Positions 25,676 to 35,190 of a stretch of DNA of 64,000 bases are shown here, in pieces. Source of the stretch: Gibbula magus (lineage: Eukaryota > Mollusca > Gastropoda > Trochida > Trochidae). Location of the stretch: NCBI GenBank assembly GCA_936450465.1, contig OW388291.1, positions 33,332,656-33,396,655 of the forward strand, read 5' to 3'. Each line of letters begins with the position of its first letter. Position 1 is the stretch's first letter. The translations under genes and the position numbers were made by a program. The notes beneath the pieces are model-generated. The model was given only the letters and a program-made list of their open reading frames with translations, was not told the DNA's origin and searched no databases.

Positions 25676-28600
25676 ATGCAAGGCCTTCCAGCACCAAAAG
25701 GGCTTGATGCTAGCTTAGATGTCACTACGGCATGGCGGAAATTCAGTCAAGAACTTGAACTTTACATGACAGCGACAGGTTGTGCGTCTAAGAGTGATGG
25801 CGTAAAGAAGGCAACACTTCTCACGCTGATAGGTGAGGAGGGCAGGCGGGTTTACAATAACTTTACGGTGCTAGCAGACGCTGAATTTAAGGACCTAGTC
25901 ACCAAGTTTGATGAACATTTTGTAGGCAAATCAAACAAAACTTACGAAAGACATTTATTTCGTCAGATACGGCAAGGTGATAAGAATTTTGATATTTTCT
26001 TACAAGAATTGAGAACTCAAGCAGGCAAATGTGAGTTTGGAGATAAAACTGAGGAGAACATTTGTGATCAGGTGATAGAAGGCATTGCTAGTATCCAACT
26101 TAAAGAAAAATTATTGACAACAGAAAAACTTGATATCACTAGTCTGAATGCATTGTGCAAATCTCATGAAAGTGTGTGTAGACAATTAAAAGACATGAAC
26201 ACTGAAACAAATGTGGTGCATGCAACACACAAGAAAACTAACACAAGATCGTTCAAACCAAATGAAAGAGGGCAGAGACATGAACATAGAAATGAGCACA
26301 CACGAGGCCACCAAATGAAAGGAAATGAAAGAGAGAAAATGATAAATAACTGTACTAGGTGTGGTAACACTCATCCCCTAAATAAATGTCCTGCATACAT
26401 GAAGAAATCCAACAGGTGCCAAAAGTTAGGACATTTTCAGAAAATGTGTAGGTCAAGACATAACACAGTGAATTATGCACAAGAATATCACCAGTACAAC
26501 AGGCCCTACATGTATGGACCACCTTCAACAAAAGATCCTCAGGACAGTGATTTTTATGTAGGATTTGTCTCTGATAGATCATCGGTAGACAGTGTGATGT
26601 CTGACAAGTCAGAGTGGTTTGTGAAACCAGTAGTAGGTTCCAGAAATAAGACTGTTAATTTCAAATTGGACACTGGATCTGATGTCAGCACCATTCCCTA
26701 TCATGTTTACAAATCAGTGACAAATAAACCGCTAGTCCAACCTAGCAGGAAGTTAACTGCATACACTAACTTGGACATCAACATTGTTGGTGAAGTGAAA
26801 TTACCTGTTTATTTCAAAACACAATCCCAAGTGGTCAATTTCTCTGTGGTAGATGATGCAAACATTTCATTGCTGGGATTGAAGGAGTGTTTGATGTTTA
26901 ATCTTGTCCAACGTGTCAATCAGGTTCAAGACAGTTCTGTGGGACAATTGTATGAACAATATCAGGAGGTGTTTGATAAAAGGCTAGATGGTATAAATGA
27001 GAAACCAGTGAAGCTTGAACTCAAGGACAATTCAGAACCAGTACAGAATCCTCCAAGGAGGATACCATTTGCTTTACATGACAAGGTAAAGAAAGAGTTA
27101 GAAAGAATGGAAAATGATGGGGTGATATCAAAAGTTGAAGAGCCAACTGACTGGATACATTCCATGGTGATAGCAGAGAAACCCTCTGGTGATTTGAGGA
27201 TCTGTCTTGATCCCAGAAACCTAAATCAGTATCTGAAGTCAGACCACTTTAGAATCCCTACAATTGAGGAGATGACAGCAAACCTTGGAAATTCAAAGTA
27301 TTTTGTGAAGCTTGATGCAAGATCTTCCTTTTGGCAGATAAAGCTGGATGATGAAAGTGCTAGACTAACCACATTTAGCACACCTTTTGGTAATTACTGT
27401 TTCCATCGCTTACCTTTCGGACTGAACATATGCACTCAGGTGTATCAGAGAACTGTGTCAAACTGGTTCACGGCTTGTGAAGGAGTTGAAATTTATGTTG
27501 ATGATATTCTAGTTCACGCTGAAACAGAGGTGGAATTAACACAGAGACTGACTAGAGTGTTGCAGATAATCAGAAGTAAAAATCTAAAGCTCAACAAAGA
27601 AAAGTGTACAGATATTATGACTGAAGTGAAGTACTTAGGTGTCATAATCAGTGGTGAAGGTCAAAGGATTGATCCAGCCAGGATCACAGCCATTCAGGAA
27701 ATGGACAGCCCTAGTTCGAAAGAAGAACTACAGAGATTCCTTGGCATGATGACATATGTAGGCAAGTTCATACAGAATTTGTCAACAGAGACTGCAGTTC
27801 TCAGAAGTTTGTTGAAAGACAAAATTGCATTCGTGTGGAATGAAAACTATGAAAGAGAGTTTCAAAAATTGAAAAAACTGTTAACCAGTGCACCAGTGTT
27901 GAAGCTATTCAATCCTGAAAAGGATGTGAAGATTTCCTGTGATGCGTCTAAGTACGGCTTAGGTGCTACATTGATGCAAAATGGCTCTCCGATTGCTTTT
28001 GCGTCCAGATCTTTGACATCAGCTGAACAACATTATGCTCAAATAGAAAAAGAACTTCTATCTGTAGCATATGCAGCAGAGAAATTCCACCAGTATGTTT
28101 ATGGACGTCACTTTGTGGTGGAGAATGACCATAAGCCATTGAAATTCATCTTCAACAAGCCCCTGGCGAATGCACCGCCCAGAATTGAGAGACTGTTATT
28201 GAGACTGCAGAAATACAATTTCATGTATGAGTGGATTCCAGGCAAACAGTTAGTAATGGCTGATGCATTGTCCAGAGCGCCAGTGCAGAGCAGCTCCAAG
28301 GAATCCGAGATAGGACAAGTGTTGGATAGTCATGTGAACATGATCAAAACTTCACTGCCATTTTCAGAAGAATATCTGAAGAAATTTCGGACAGCAAATG
28401 AACAAGACTGTGAAATTCAGGAACTGATAAAACAAATCAAATTAGGTTGGCTGGAAGAAATCAATGAAGTACCTGAGAAAGTCAGAGACTACTTCAATAT
28501 CAGAGATGAAGTTTCACATGAGGATGGACTTGTCTTCAAGGGATCTAAACTTGTCATTCCAAAAGTTTGGCAGAGTGAAATGATTGACAGAGTACATGAA

Positions 28601-29641
28601 GGACACATGGGGACTGAAAAGTGTCTTGAGAGAGCAAGATCGTGCATGTTCTGGATAGGCATGGGTAAGGACATCACAAATTCAGTACAATCTTGTGAAA
28701 CTTGCCATAAGTTTGCACCTCAGCAGATGAAACAATCAATGCAACCGCATGAAAGGCCGCCATATTCCTGGATGAAAGTGGGTTGTGATCTCTTTCACTT
28801 TGAAGGAAAGGATTACATTCTTGTGGTGGACTACCACTCGAACTTCTTTGAAACAGCACAGCTGCAGAACTTATCAGCCGCTCAAACAATTCTGCATCTG
28901 AAGTCAATATTTTCCAGGAATGGAATACCAGAACAATTGATGTCAGACAATGGCACAAATTTTGTGAATTCACAATTCAATGAGTTTTGTGTAGAATGGG
29001 GAATTACTCACAGAACATCAAGTCCACACTATCCTCGTTCAAATGGACTAGCAGAGAGGTATGTTGGAATTGTGAAAAGTTTGTTAAAGAAGGCCAAAGA
29101 TTCTGGCAGTGACCCGTACCTTGCTCTGTTGAATTACAGAGACACACCAGTGATTGATGGGAAATCGCCAGCACAACTTCTCTATGGGAGAAAGCTGAGG
29201 ACAAGGCTACCAGTGCTGAAAAACAGTCTGAATGCTAAGAAGCAGTCGTCAGTGGAAAATGCACGGAAACACATGCAGAAAACTCAGTCGAAGTACTATG
29301 ATGGTGCTAATAGGTCATTGCGACCCTTAATTCACAACGAACCTGTTGTTGTCTGGTGTGATTACAAACGGTTGTGGACACCAGCTAAGGTAACCCAGAA
29401 ATGTGACCGGTACCCACGGTCATACATCATTCAGACACCAGATGGTGCTGAATATCGAAGGAATCGGCAACACATCAAACCGGTCAAGCTTCGTGATAAG
29501 CTTGAGATGACGCAGGAATCAATCCCCTGCACAGTTCCTGAAAGTCAAGTGCCACCAGGTGGGCAACCCATACCACCACCTAACAGCGCAACAACAACTC
29601 GCTCCGGGAGAGAAGTCAGGATACCTGCAAGATTCAAATAA
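25676..29641 (+). CDS. Gag-Pol polyprotein of Ty3/gypsy retrotransposon
   Basis: One 1321-residue frame encodes Gag and Pol without frameshift. Gag (about 1-310) ends in zinc knuckles: C226-X2-C-X3-H-X4-C, then a second (to C258) whose first Cys is replaced by Ser. The protease has L-D-T-G-S-D (331-336). Reverse transcriptase (about 455-660) has D547 in KLDAR and Y607-V-D-D610. RNase H has D756, E793, D818 and D863. Integrase has an HHCC finger (H974, H977, C1007, C1010) and a D1038-X52-D1091-X35-E1127 triad, followed by a GPY/F-like segment (W-x-PA-x-V ... YRRNR) near 1235-1280. No chromodomain is seen. The ATG lies 21 nt after the PBS. All catalytic residues are present, so the protein may be functional. 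It makes cDNA from the element RNA in Gag particles and integrates it. Transcription presumably starts in the 5' LTR. Confidence 0.96.
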   Translation: MQGLPAPKGLDASLDVTTAWRKFSQELELYMTATGCASKSDGVKKATLLTLIGEEGRRVYNNFTVLADAEFKDLVTKFDEHFVGKSNKTYERHLFRQIRQGDKNFDIFLQELRTQAGKCEFGDKTEENICDQVIEGIASIQLKEKLLTTEKLDITSLNALCKSHESVCRQLKDMNTETNVVHATHKKTNTRSFKPNERGQRHEHRNEHTRGHQMKGNEREKMINNCTRCGNTHPLNKCPAYMKKSNRCQKLGHFQKMCRSRHNTVNYAQEYHQYNRPYMYGPPSTKDPQDSDFYVGFVSDRSSVDSVMSDKSEWFVKPVVGSRNKTVNFKLDTGSDVSTIPYHVYKSVTNKPLVQPSRKLTAYTNLDINIVGEVKLPVYFKTQSQVVNFSVVDDANISLLGLKECLMFNLVQRVNQVQDSSVGQLYEQYQEVFDKRLDGINEKPVKLELKDNSEPVQNPPRRIPFALHDKVKKELERMENDGVISKVEEPTDWIHSMVIAEKPSGDLRICLDPRNLNQYLKSDHFRIPTIEEMTANLGNSKYFVKLDARSSFWQIKLDDESARLTTFSTPFGNYCFHRLPFGLNICTQVYQRTVSNWFTACEGVEIYVDDILVHAETEVELTQRLTRVLQIIRSKNLKLNKEKCTDIMTEVKYLGVIISGEGQRIDPARITAIQEMDSPSSKEELQRFLGMMTYVGKFIQNLSTETAVLRSLLKDKIAFVWNENYEREFQKLKKLLTSAPVLKLFNPEKDVKISCDASKYGLGATLMQNGSPIAFASRSLTSAEQHYAQIEKELLSVAYAAEKFHQYVYGRHFVVENDHKPLKFIFNKPLANAPPRIERLLLRLQKYNFMYEWIPGKQLVMADALSRAPVQSSSKESEIGQVLDSHVNMIKTSLPFSEEYLKKFRTANEQDCEIQELIKQIKLGWLEEINEVPEKVRDYFNIRDEVSHEDGLVFKGSKLVIPKVWQSEMIDRVHEGHMGTEKCLERARSCMFWIGMGKDITNSVQSCETCHKFAPQQMKQSMQPHERPPYSWMKVGCDLFHFEGKDYILVVDYHSNFFETAQLQNLSAAQTILHLKSIFSRNGIPEQLMSDNGTNFVNSQFNEFCVEWGITHRTSSPHYPRSNGLAERYVGIVKSLLKKAKDSGSDPYLALLNYRDTPVIDGKSPAQLLYGRKLRTRLPVLKNSLNAKKQSSVENARKHMQKTQSKYYDGANRSLRPLIHNEPVVVWCDYKRLWTPAKVTQKCDRYPRSYIIQTPDGAEYRRNRQHIKPVKLRDKLEMTQESIPCTVPESQVPPGGQPIPPPNSATTTRSGREVRIPARFK

Positions 29642-29926
29642 ACTGACTGTAAATGTGTTCAACTTGTTAAAAGTGCCAATTATTTTTCAGTTAATTATCT
29701 GGAAAACATTCATTTAAAGTTAATCCAAGTTGTGTTTGAAAAGCTCATTCAACTTTACAGAGACTGTAAGAGTGATTGATCAGCATATTGATATTATCAA
29801 TGTGTGAGGACTTCATCATTGAGTAACATTGCCAGTAACAAGCAGTGCATCAGTGTTTAAGTACAAGTTCTATTTTCAGCAAGACTTTAATTTACCCATC
29901 AGTAACAAGTTCAGTTACTAATACTT
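29642..29926 (+). other. noncoding region between Gag-Pol stop and polypurine tract
   Basis: 285 bp without an open frame of note; no envelope-like gene. It belongs to the retrotransposon. Confidence 0.8.
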
Positions 29927-29936
29927 AAAGGGGAGA
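29927..29936 (+). other. polypurine tract
   Basis: AAAGGGGAGA abuts the 3' LTR, the usual place for plus-strand DNA priming in LTR retrotransposons. Confidence 0.9.
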
Positions 29937-30117
29937 TGTCACTAGATCTTTTTATACAGTCTAGCTTCAATTATATGGCTAATGCCATTATGGTTAAACG
30001 AGTACCAGACTAGCCAATCATATGACTGTAACCACATGTAGTTGATTAAACATGGCTGCCCAGTAGACCACGTTGTTTTCAAATGAATTTCATTAGTCAA
30101 ATAATACAAATAACACA
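29937..30117 (+). repeat. 3' LTR of gypsy element
   Basis: 181 bp, TGTCACTAGA to AATAACACA, four differences from the 5' LTR. It is followed by the target duplication GACTC. Confidence 0.95.
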
Positions 30118-30122
30118 GACTC

Positions 30123-30434
30123 CCCTACACTCATGGTTACACGAAAGGACGCGAGTTCGAATTCGTTGTCCTCACCTGAAATATTTTTCATTTGAAAAAC
30201 GTATTTTAAAACGAACTAAAACATTGAAAATTAAGATCATGCCGAAAATAACAATTATTTTCACTGAAAGCATAATTTAGGAGGCGTTATTTTGTGTCAT
30301 GTTACTGCGAGAATAGCACGCAGTTCATTTGCATATATCAATAAGCGTAGTTACAGTAAAGTTCAACTTTGAAATTAATGTTGTCATGCTGTTTTGCGCA
30401 ACATGAATGAAGAATGACATTGTATGATAAAGAA
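30123..30434. other. flank of the gypsy insertion with tRNA-like boxes
   Basis: CATGGTTACACG (about 30132-30143) and GCGAGTTCGAATTCG (about 30151-30165) resemble box A and box B of a tRNA-derived SINE head, but they are too close together for a real tRNA gene. Nothing else was recognised. Confidence 0.4.
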
Positions 30435-30579
30435 GTTATCATGCTCGTGTATTTTGGGATGGTAAATATCCTGCATTAGGAATAAACACAATGTATTTAA
30501 CTCGCCAAGGCTCGCAAAATACAATGTTTATTCCTAATGCAGGATATTGACCATCCCAAAACACACTCTCATGATAACC
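30435..30579. repeat. fold-back repeat, about 68-bp arms
   Basis: The left arm starts GTTATCATG and includes TTTTGGGATGGT and TATCCTGCATTAGGAATAAA. The right arm is its reverse complement with few mismatches and ends CATGATAAC. The spacer is only a few bases (around AAGGCTCGC). A MITE-like element; the target duplication is unclear. Confidence 0.8.
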
Positions 30580-30702
30580 TCTATATATTTATAAGGAAAT
30601 CATAAGTACGAATGTTTGATGAACTGATAAGCAGATATCTTTGGAGATAATATTATCAGTCCTGAATAAGACAGACAAGTCTGTCCGTCTATTAGGAAAA
30701 CT

Positions 30703-33160
30703 TTAAAGGCGATGTAGCACGTTTTTTCTTACTGAAACAAGAGTCATCAGAAGATGACATATCCCATCGGTCCCACATAATTTTTAAAACACATCTTTGA
30801 CAGATAATTGTATATCTACTACTTCAGTTTGTGGGTAACACACATGCTGAGTTTCAGATATGATGAAGAGCTTTGTAGTTCTGCTCCGGAAGCAGAACTA
30901 TCTCTGAACAAAGTCCAAATCAAACACGTTTCTATGGAAACGAAAAAAAACCATTTCAGAAATCTGAAAATATCAAAAGGCACCACTTCAGTTAGTGGGT
31001 AATACAGATGCTTTCAGGAAAATATGATGAAGATATGATGAAGAGTTTTGGAGCTGTGCTCTGAACAAAGTCCACATTCAACACATTTCTATGGAAACGA
31101 ATAAAAAATAAATTTTTCAGAAATCTCAAAATATCACCACTTCAGTAGGTGGGTAATACACATGGGAAGTTTCAGAAAGATATCATCAATGTTTTTCGAG
31201 TTCTGTTCCGGAAACAAAATGATTATGGACGGATGGACGAACAAGGCGACGACTATATATCGCACGGTATTACACACCGATGGGATAACAATGTCAATTA
31301 CAACTAGGATTGCCAAGGCAATACTTAGGTCTTCATGACTTCTGTTTGACCTTGAACTCCATGTTGGACTCTCGGTTATTCACCAGTTTCTATGTTTTAA
31401 ATTGAGTTATCAAACATGTCTCTTTCTTCAATAGTTATTTTACAAAAATTCTCCAAAGAAGGTACCCCTCTGAAAATGGAACAATCGCATATGTATGGAC
31501 CCCAACATGATCTTTCTCATGTTTAAGACAAAATGGTTAATAATTTCCTACTAAAGTGTAGTATAGAAAATGTTGTGCTTTAATTTCGACTTAAGTAGAT
31601 GCACCCATCATTTAGACTGCATTCATATGTAATCTGTTATGTTCATCTGAATATTCAGAAAAATACTAGAAAATGCTAGATTTCGGACCCCTAGACAAAC
31701 GTTTGCGATGTTCGAGGCTTAACTATCAACTTTTTGATGAAAGTTGACAGCAGAAAAGTTGTTGGACTTGAAATTGTGCATACGTTTTTTTGAGTAAAAT
31801 TTCAATAGCGTAAGAAGTGAAGCAGTATTGACCCTTTCAACTTTGCTGAAAATGGCGATTTTCGAAAAATGACAATCTTCTATGACTTGTCAGACATACT
31901 CTATGACAGATACGTTCTTTGAAATTATTTTCCTCAATAAATGACGTTTATCCTTCAAAATGAACTAATAAAGCTGCTGGTATCGTCAGTGGTTTGCGAT
32001 AAAAAATTCTCCAAAGACTATACCCCTCGAAAAATCTCAAAATCCTAGTTTTTTTAATATTTTGGGAAAATGTCCGAATTGTGCGCAAACTATCAACTTT
32101 TATATCACAATGATATGTTATGTAATTGTTACACTAGTCATTAGTAAGAGATAACAATAAGTAATTGTGACATACGATCATTAGTAACAGAGTTATACCC
32201 CTTTGAAAATGCAACCGAAAAACGCCTTTTTGAAAAAGGTCCATATTCAAGGGCAGATTACTCGAATTCAAGGTCAAAATTAAAATATCTACCGAAATAA
32301 CTTTGTTCTAAATGCAATTAGCTTTCAGATGACCTATCACACATAGCTGTATGTGTTGCCGTGATTAAAAAGAAGATTTTTGAAGACGCGTACCCTCAAA
32401 ATCGTGAAAGTTCGTAAATATTTTTTTTTTTTAAAATAGCAAAAGAACTATTATTACGGCCGAAAACCGCTATAGACCTAATCCATGGGGAATGTTGTTG
32501 CCCATATATTGGTGAAAGTTTTGTGAAAATATCTTGATTAGTTCTTGAGCTATGAAGGTTTGAAGTTTCAACTTCAAGGGGAGATAACTCAAGAAAGAAG
32601 TCGAAAATCCAAAAAGTAGCTCGACACAAAACCAGTTTAAGCCACAAGCTATCAACCCTGCGAATTGCATGTAAATCGCTCGAGCCGTTAAGCAGGAATC
32701 CTGCGGACAAAATCGGTACAAATAATGAATAAAATAAAAAGGGCTTTGAAACCGTCTGCTCATATGTTTCAATATGATCATATGAATGTACGAAAAGGTA
32801 AGTAAGTCGTGCGAGTTCATCCAGGTATTAACATTAAAATGGACGCTCAAAAGTGATCTGACTGATGTAGCAATATCTAATCACTCAAAGTAGAGGTATA
32901 AATATGGTACCACGATAGAATGGTCAACCATATTGCTGTCTGACCCCTCAAATTCGCATGAGTCCTTCCACACCACTGTCGTGTTATATGTTGTACCATT
33001 TTCTTTCAATACAGATAACCATTTTCTATGGATACGGATTATCGGGTCGTGTAATGAGATGTTTTATCTTCTAACATAACAACATATTGTATAAATTGAA
33101 ATAATTAATAGCAAAATTAAGAAAATAAAATATGCACAAAACGTGCTACAGCGCCTTTAA
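30703..33160. mobile_element. TTAA-flanked non-autonomous DNA element, about 2.46 kb
   Basis: The left end TTAAAGGCGATGTAGCACGT continues with T runs. The right end ACGTGCTACAGCGCCTTTAA mirrors it (33141-33160). TTAA at both ends fits piggyBac-type target sites. The shorter element at 52519-52845 has the same kind of ends. No transposase was recognised inside. The interior contains 160-bp tandem repeats (30816-31228) and AAGGGGAGATAACTC at 32576-32590. Short open frames at 32396-32850 have no recognisable domain. Confidence 0.7.
30816..31228 (+). repeat. tandem repeat, about 160-bp unit, 2.6 copies
   Basis: Units begin at about 30816, 30978 and 31135 with ACTTCAGT..GTGGGTAA. Each continues with TTTCAG..ATATGATGAAG, GAACAAAGTCCA and TTTCTATGGAAACGA. 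The third unit is partial. It is internal to the TTAA-flanked element. Confidence 0.8.
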
Positions 33161-33189
33161 GGGCCTTCGTTTTATCTTGAAAATTATAG

Positions 33190-33790
33190 ATCCTACCTTA
33201 AAAATTCAACTTATTCACGGTCATGCTGCAACATTATTCACCAGATTATATTTTCGAAATCCATCTCGCTAACTCGAAATTTCAAAATTCTATTTTGACA
33301 ATTAAATCTAGTACCTTCAAAAATTGAACTTGGTTTCTTGAAAATTCAACATGTTTTCTTCAAAATTCAACTAATTTTCTTCCAATTCAACTAAGTATTT
33401 TGAAAACTCAACTTATTATCTCGAATGTTCACAAAGTACAATGCCAATGATAAAACAATATAATTACAAGATTTAAAAGTTGTTCATATTGAAGTTTAAA
33501 AGTTGAAATAAGAACGTTTAAGTATTATTACAATTTGTTATTGTTGTATATTCAAGGTGTAGTTACAACGTAAAAATTATTTATCTTGAATTTTAGGGTT
33601 GAATATTCAATAAAATTCAGTTTAATTTTTAAATGATAATATGACATTTCAAGATTTAAACATTTAAATTACTTAGTTTATTTTTTAAGATACTTAGTTA
33701 AATAATGATAGTTGGTTGAATTTTTAAGATACCTATATGATTTTTCAAATATTAAGTTGAATTTTCAACTTAGTAGCTTGAATTCAAAGT
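33190..33790. repeat. degenerate minisatellite of TTGAAAATTCAACT-type units
   Basis: In the first half (to about 33430) units read TTGAAAATTCAACT on the plus strand. In the second half (from about 33600) the complement-like AGTTGAATTTTTAAGATAC appears. The unit AAGTTGAAAATTCAACTT is itself a palindrome. Noncoding. Confidence 0.65.
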
Positions 33791-34251
33791 GGGACCTTAA
33801 AATTGTAAGATAACAATAATGTAGTGTTGACCTAATAGGGTCAATGAATCTGTGTAATCTAACATTTGTAAAGTCCACATACATTCGATGAAGTGTCATA
33901 ATCTTCACAATACGAAAAAAAACATGGTGGTATAAGTATATACGTAGAAATATAGATATCAATATATCAATCAATTATGAATACTATGCATGGTGGTTTT
34001 GATTTTCTAATTCTAACACTTTTTCTATGAAGTAAAATGTTTCATCATTTTTTACATTAACCTTTCAAAATATAATGTTTACAAACTTACCTTTCGCTAG
34101 GACAACCGCCTGATTTTTATCTACATGTTTGAGTTTCATGAAATCATGACATACTTTTAGAGCACAAGTCGCCATTAGTTTTGCACATGATAAGGTACGT
34201 TTTAGCGTGCATTCCAGTAGCAAGAACATGTTTACTTAAACTTTGTTTTAA
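33791..34251. other. noncoding, right part of the 10.3-kb block
   Basis: Contains GTCGCCATTAGTTTTGCAC (34168-34186), the inverted partner of about 24211-24229. No gene was recognised. Confidence 0.5.
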
Positions 34252-34300
34252 GTAGGAGAATGTCCTCAAACTGTCCATTAGTTTTCAGACATTCTCCTAC
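34252..34300. repeat. hairpin, perfect 13-bp stem
   Basis: GTAGGAGAATGTC (34252-34264) pairs with GACATTCTCCTAC (34288-34300) across a 23-nt loop. It lies exactly at the right edge of the 10.3-kb copy-A-specific block and could be an element terminus. Confidence 0.85.
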
Positions 34301-35190
34301 ACATAATAAATATATACTCTATTCTGTTACACTGTGAAACGTCTGTAAGCAAGCCGAAACAACATATCAGTAATTGGGAAACAAAGGATACCATGGAAGA
34401 TAATCGTCCCCAGATACAGAGAGGGGAGTCTGTTAGATTAGATCACGCACGCAACACAGGTTCTGTGACCTGACCAATATCCCTGTTGATGTATGTTGTT
34501 GCTGTATAGATACATGAGTGAATGTGTAATTTTATCACTGCGTGGTGTGTACAGGAGAACATGATTTATGTAGGATTACAACAAGCACGCAACACATATT
34601 GATAAAACAGATATATCCGATGTGGGTGTTGTCATTATGGACGAACTCATATAATGAGCTATAGGAGGACCGGTTGGAGACGATCACCAGTTTTTCAGAA
34701 AGGTTTGCAGGGTACAGTGTGCAGGTTGCATTTGGGATTCTGTTTGGGTTCTTACTTTATCTGACTCGGATGTGACCACTGAAAATCGTGTGGCAATATT
34801 ACTTCTCAACAGTGAACACGTTTAAAGAAAAGGTTTTGCAAACAAAATACTCTTCTAGTTCTTAATAGGAAACCAGCACGTAACAGAAGAAAGAAAACAG
34901 AGACTGCTCTGTGTAAATGATAAATGTGGTAATCGTTCTAGACAGTGTAATCTACATGTGGACTCCTTGGAAGCTGGTCGCGACTTCACAGTCAATTATC
35001 AGGAACATGAAGTTAATTCCGTTTGAAAATAGAGACGGTCGTCAACACAAAAGGAGTGGGTGTAAGAACTGGTTAATCATTCCCAAGATAACAGGGTTAT
35101 TGACAACAAAACATGATTATTTTATTATATTTATTGGGTTAAAGTGATTCGTCAATTGATACATTAGACACGAGCCAAAGTCATGAAGAC
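34301..35190 (+). repeat. end of sub-unit A2 (matches 49580-50170 and 53215-53690)
   Basis: Matches copy B in order: GATAATCGTC, GTTAGATTAGA, GGTTCTGTGACC, GTGAATGTGTAAT, then AAGCTGGTCGCGACTTCACA. In copy B the two halves are separated by the insertion of about 3 kb at 50170-53215. No recognised gene. Confidence 0.7.

Larger units (their letters stand above)
25463..30117 (+). mobile_element. complete Ty3/gypsy LTR retrotransposon
   Basis: A full-length element of 4655 bp. Two 181-bp LTRs (25463-25643, 29937-30117), both TG...CA, differ at four positions by eye. The flanking 5-bp repeat GACTC (25458-25462, 30118-30122) is a target-site duplication. It has a primer-binding site, one uninterrupted Gag-Pol frame and a polypurine tract. 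Domain order (protease, reverse transcriptase, RNase H, integrase) is that of Ty3/gypsy (Metaviridae). No envelope-like frame exists between the Gag-Pol stop and the 3' LTR. The open frame and the near-identical LTRs indicate a recent insertion, by inference still potentially active. Confidence 0.97.
24020..34300. other. 10.3-kb block present only in copy A
   Basis: Copy B joins the two flanks directly near 49570 (CTATATATGCTAAGATAATA). Related sequences lie in inverted orientation near both ends of the block: GTGCAAAACTAATGGCGACTT at about 24209-24229, complementary to 34166-34186, and TTAAAACAAAGTT...GTAAACAT at 24029-24053, similar to the complement of 34228-34253. The block contains the gypsy element, a SINE, fold-back repeats and the TTAA-flanked element. 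It may be one large insertion or several nested events. Confidence 0.6.

Noticed and set aside
26164..29204. Minus-strand open frames inside the gypsy element
   Set aside because: Antisense shadows of the Gag-Pol frame.
29642..29936. Envelope-like gene downstream of Pol
   Set aside because: Only about 285 bp and no open frame before the polypurine tract and 3' LTR.
30816..31228. CRISPR-like array
   Set aside because: About 160-bp contiguous diverged units without distinct spacers in an animal repeat element; not CRISPR.
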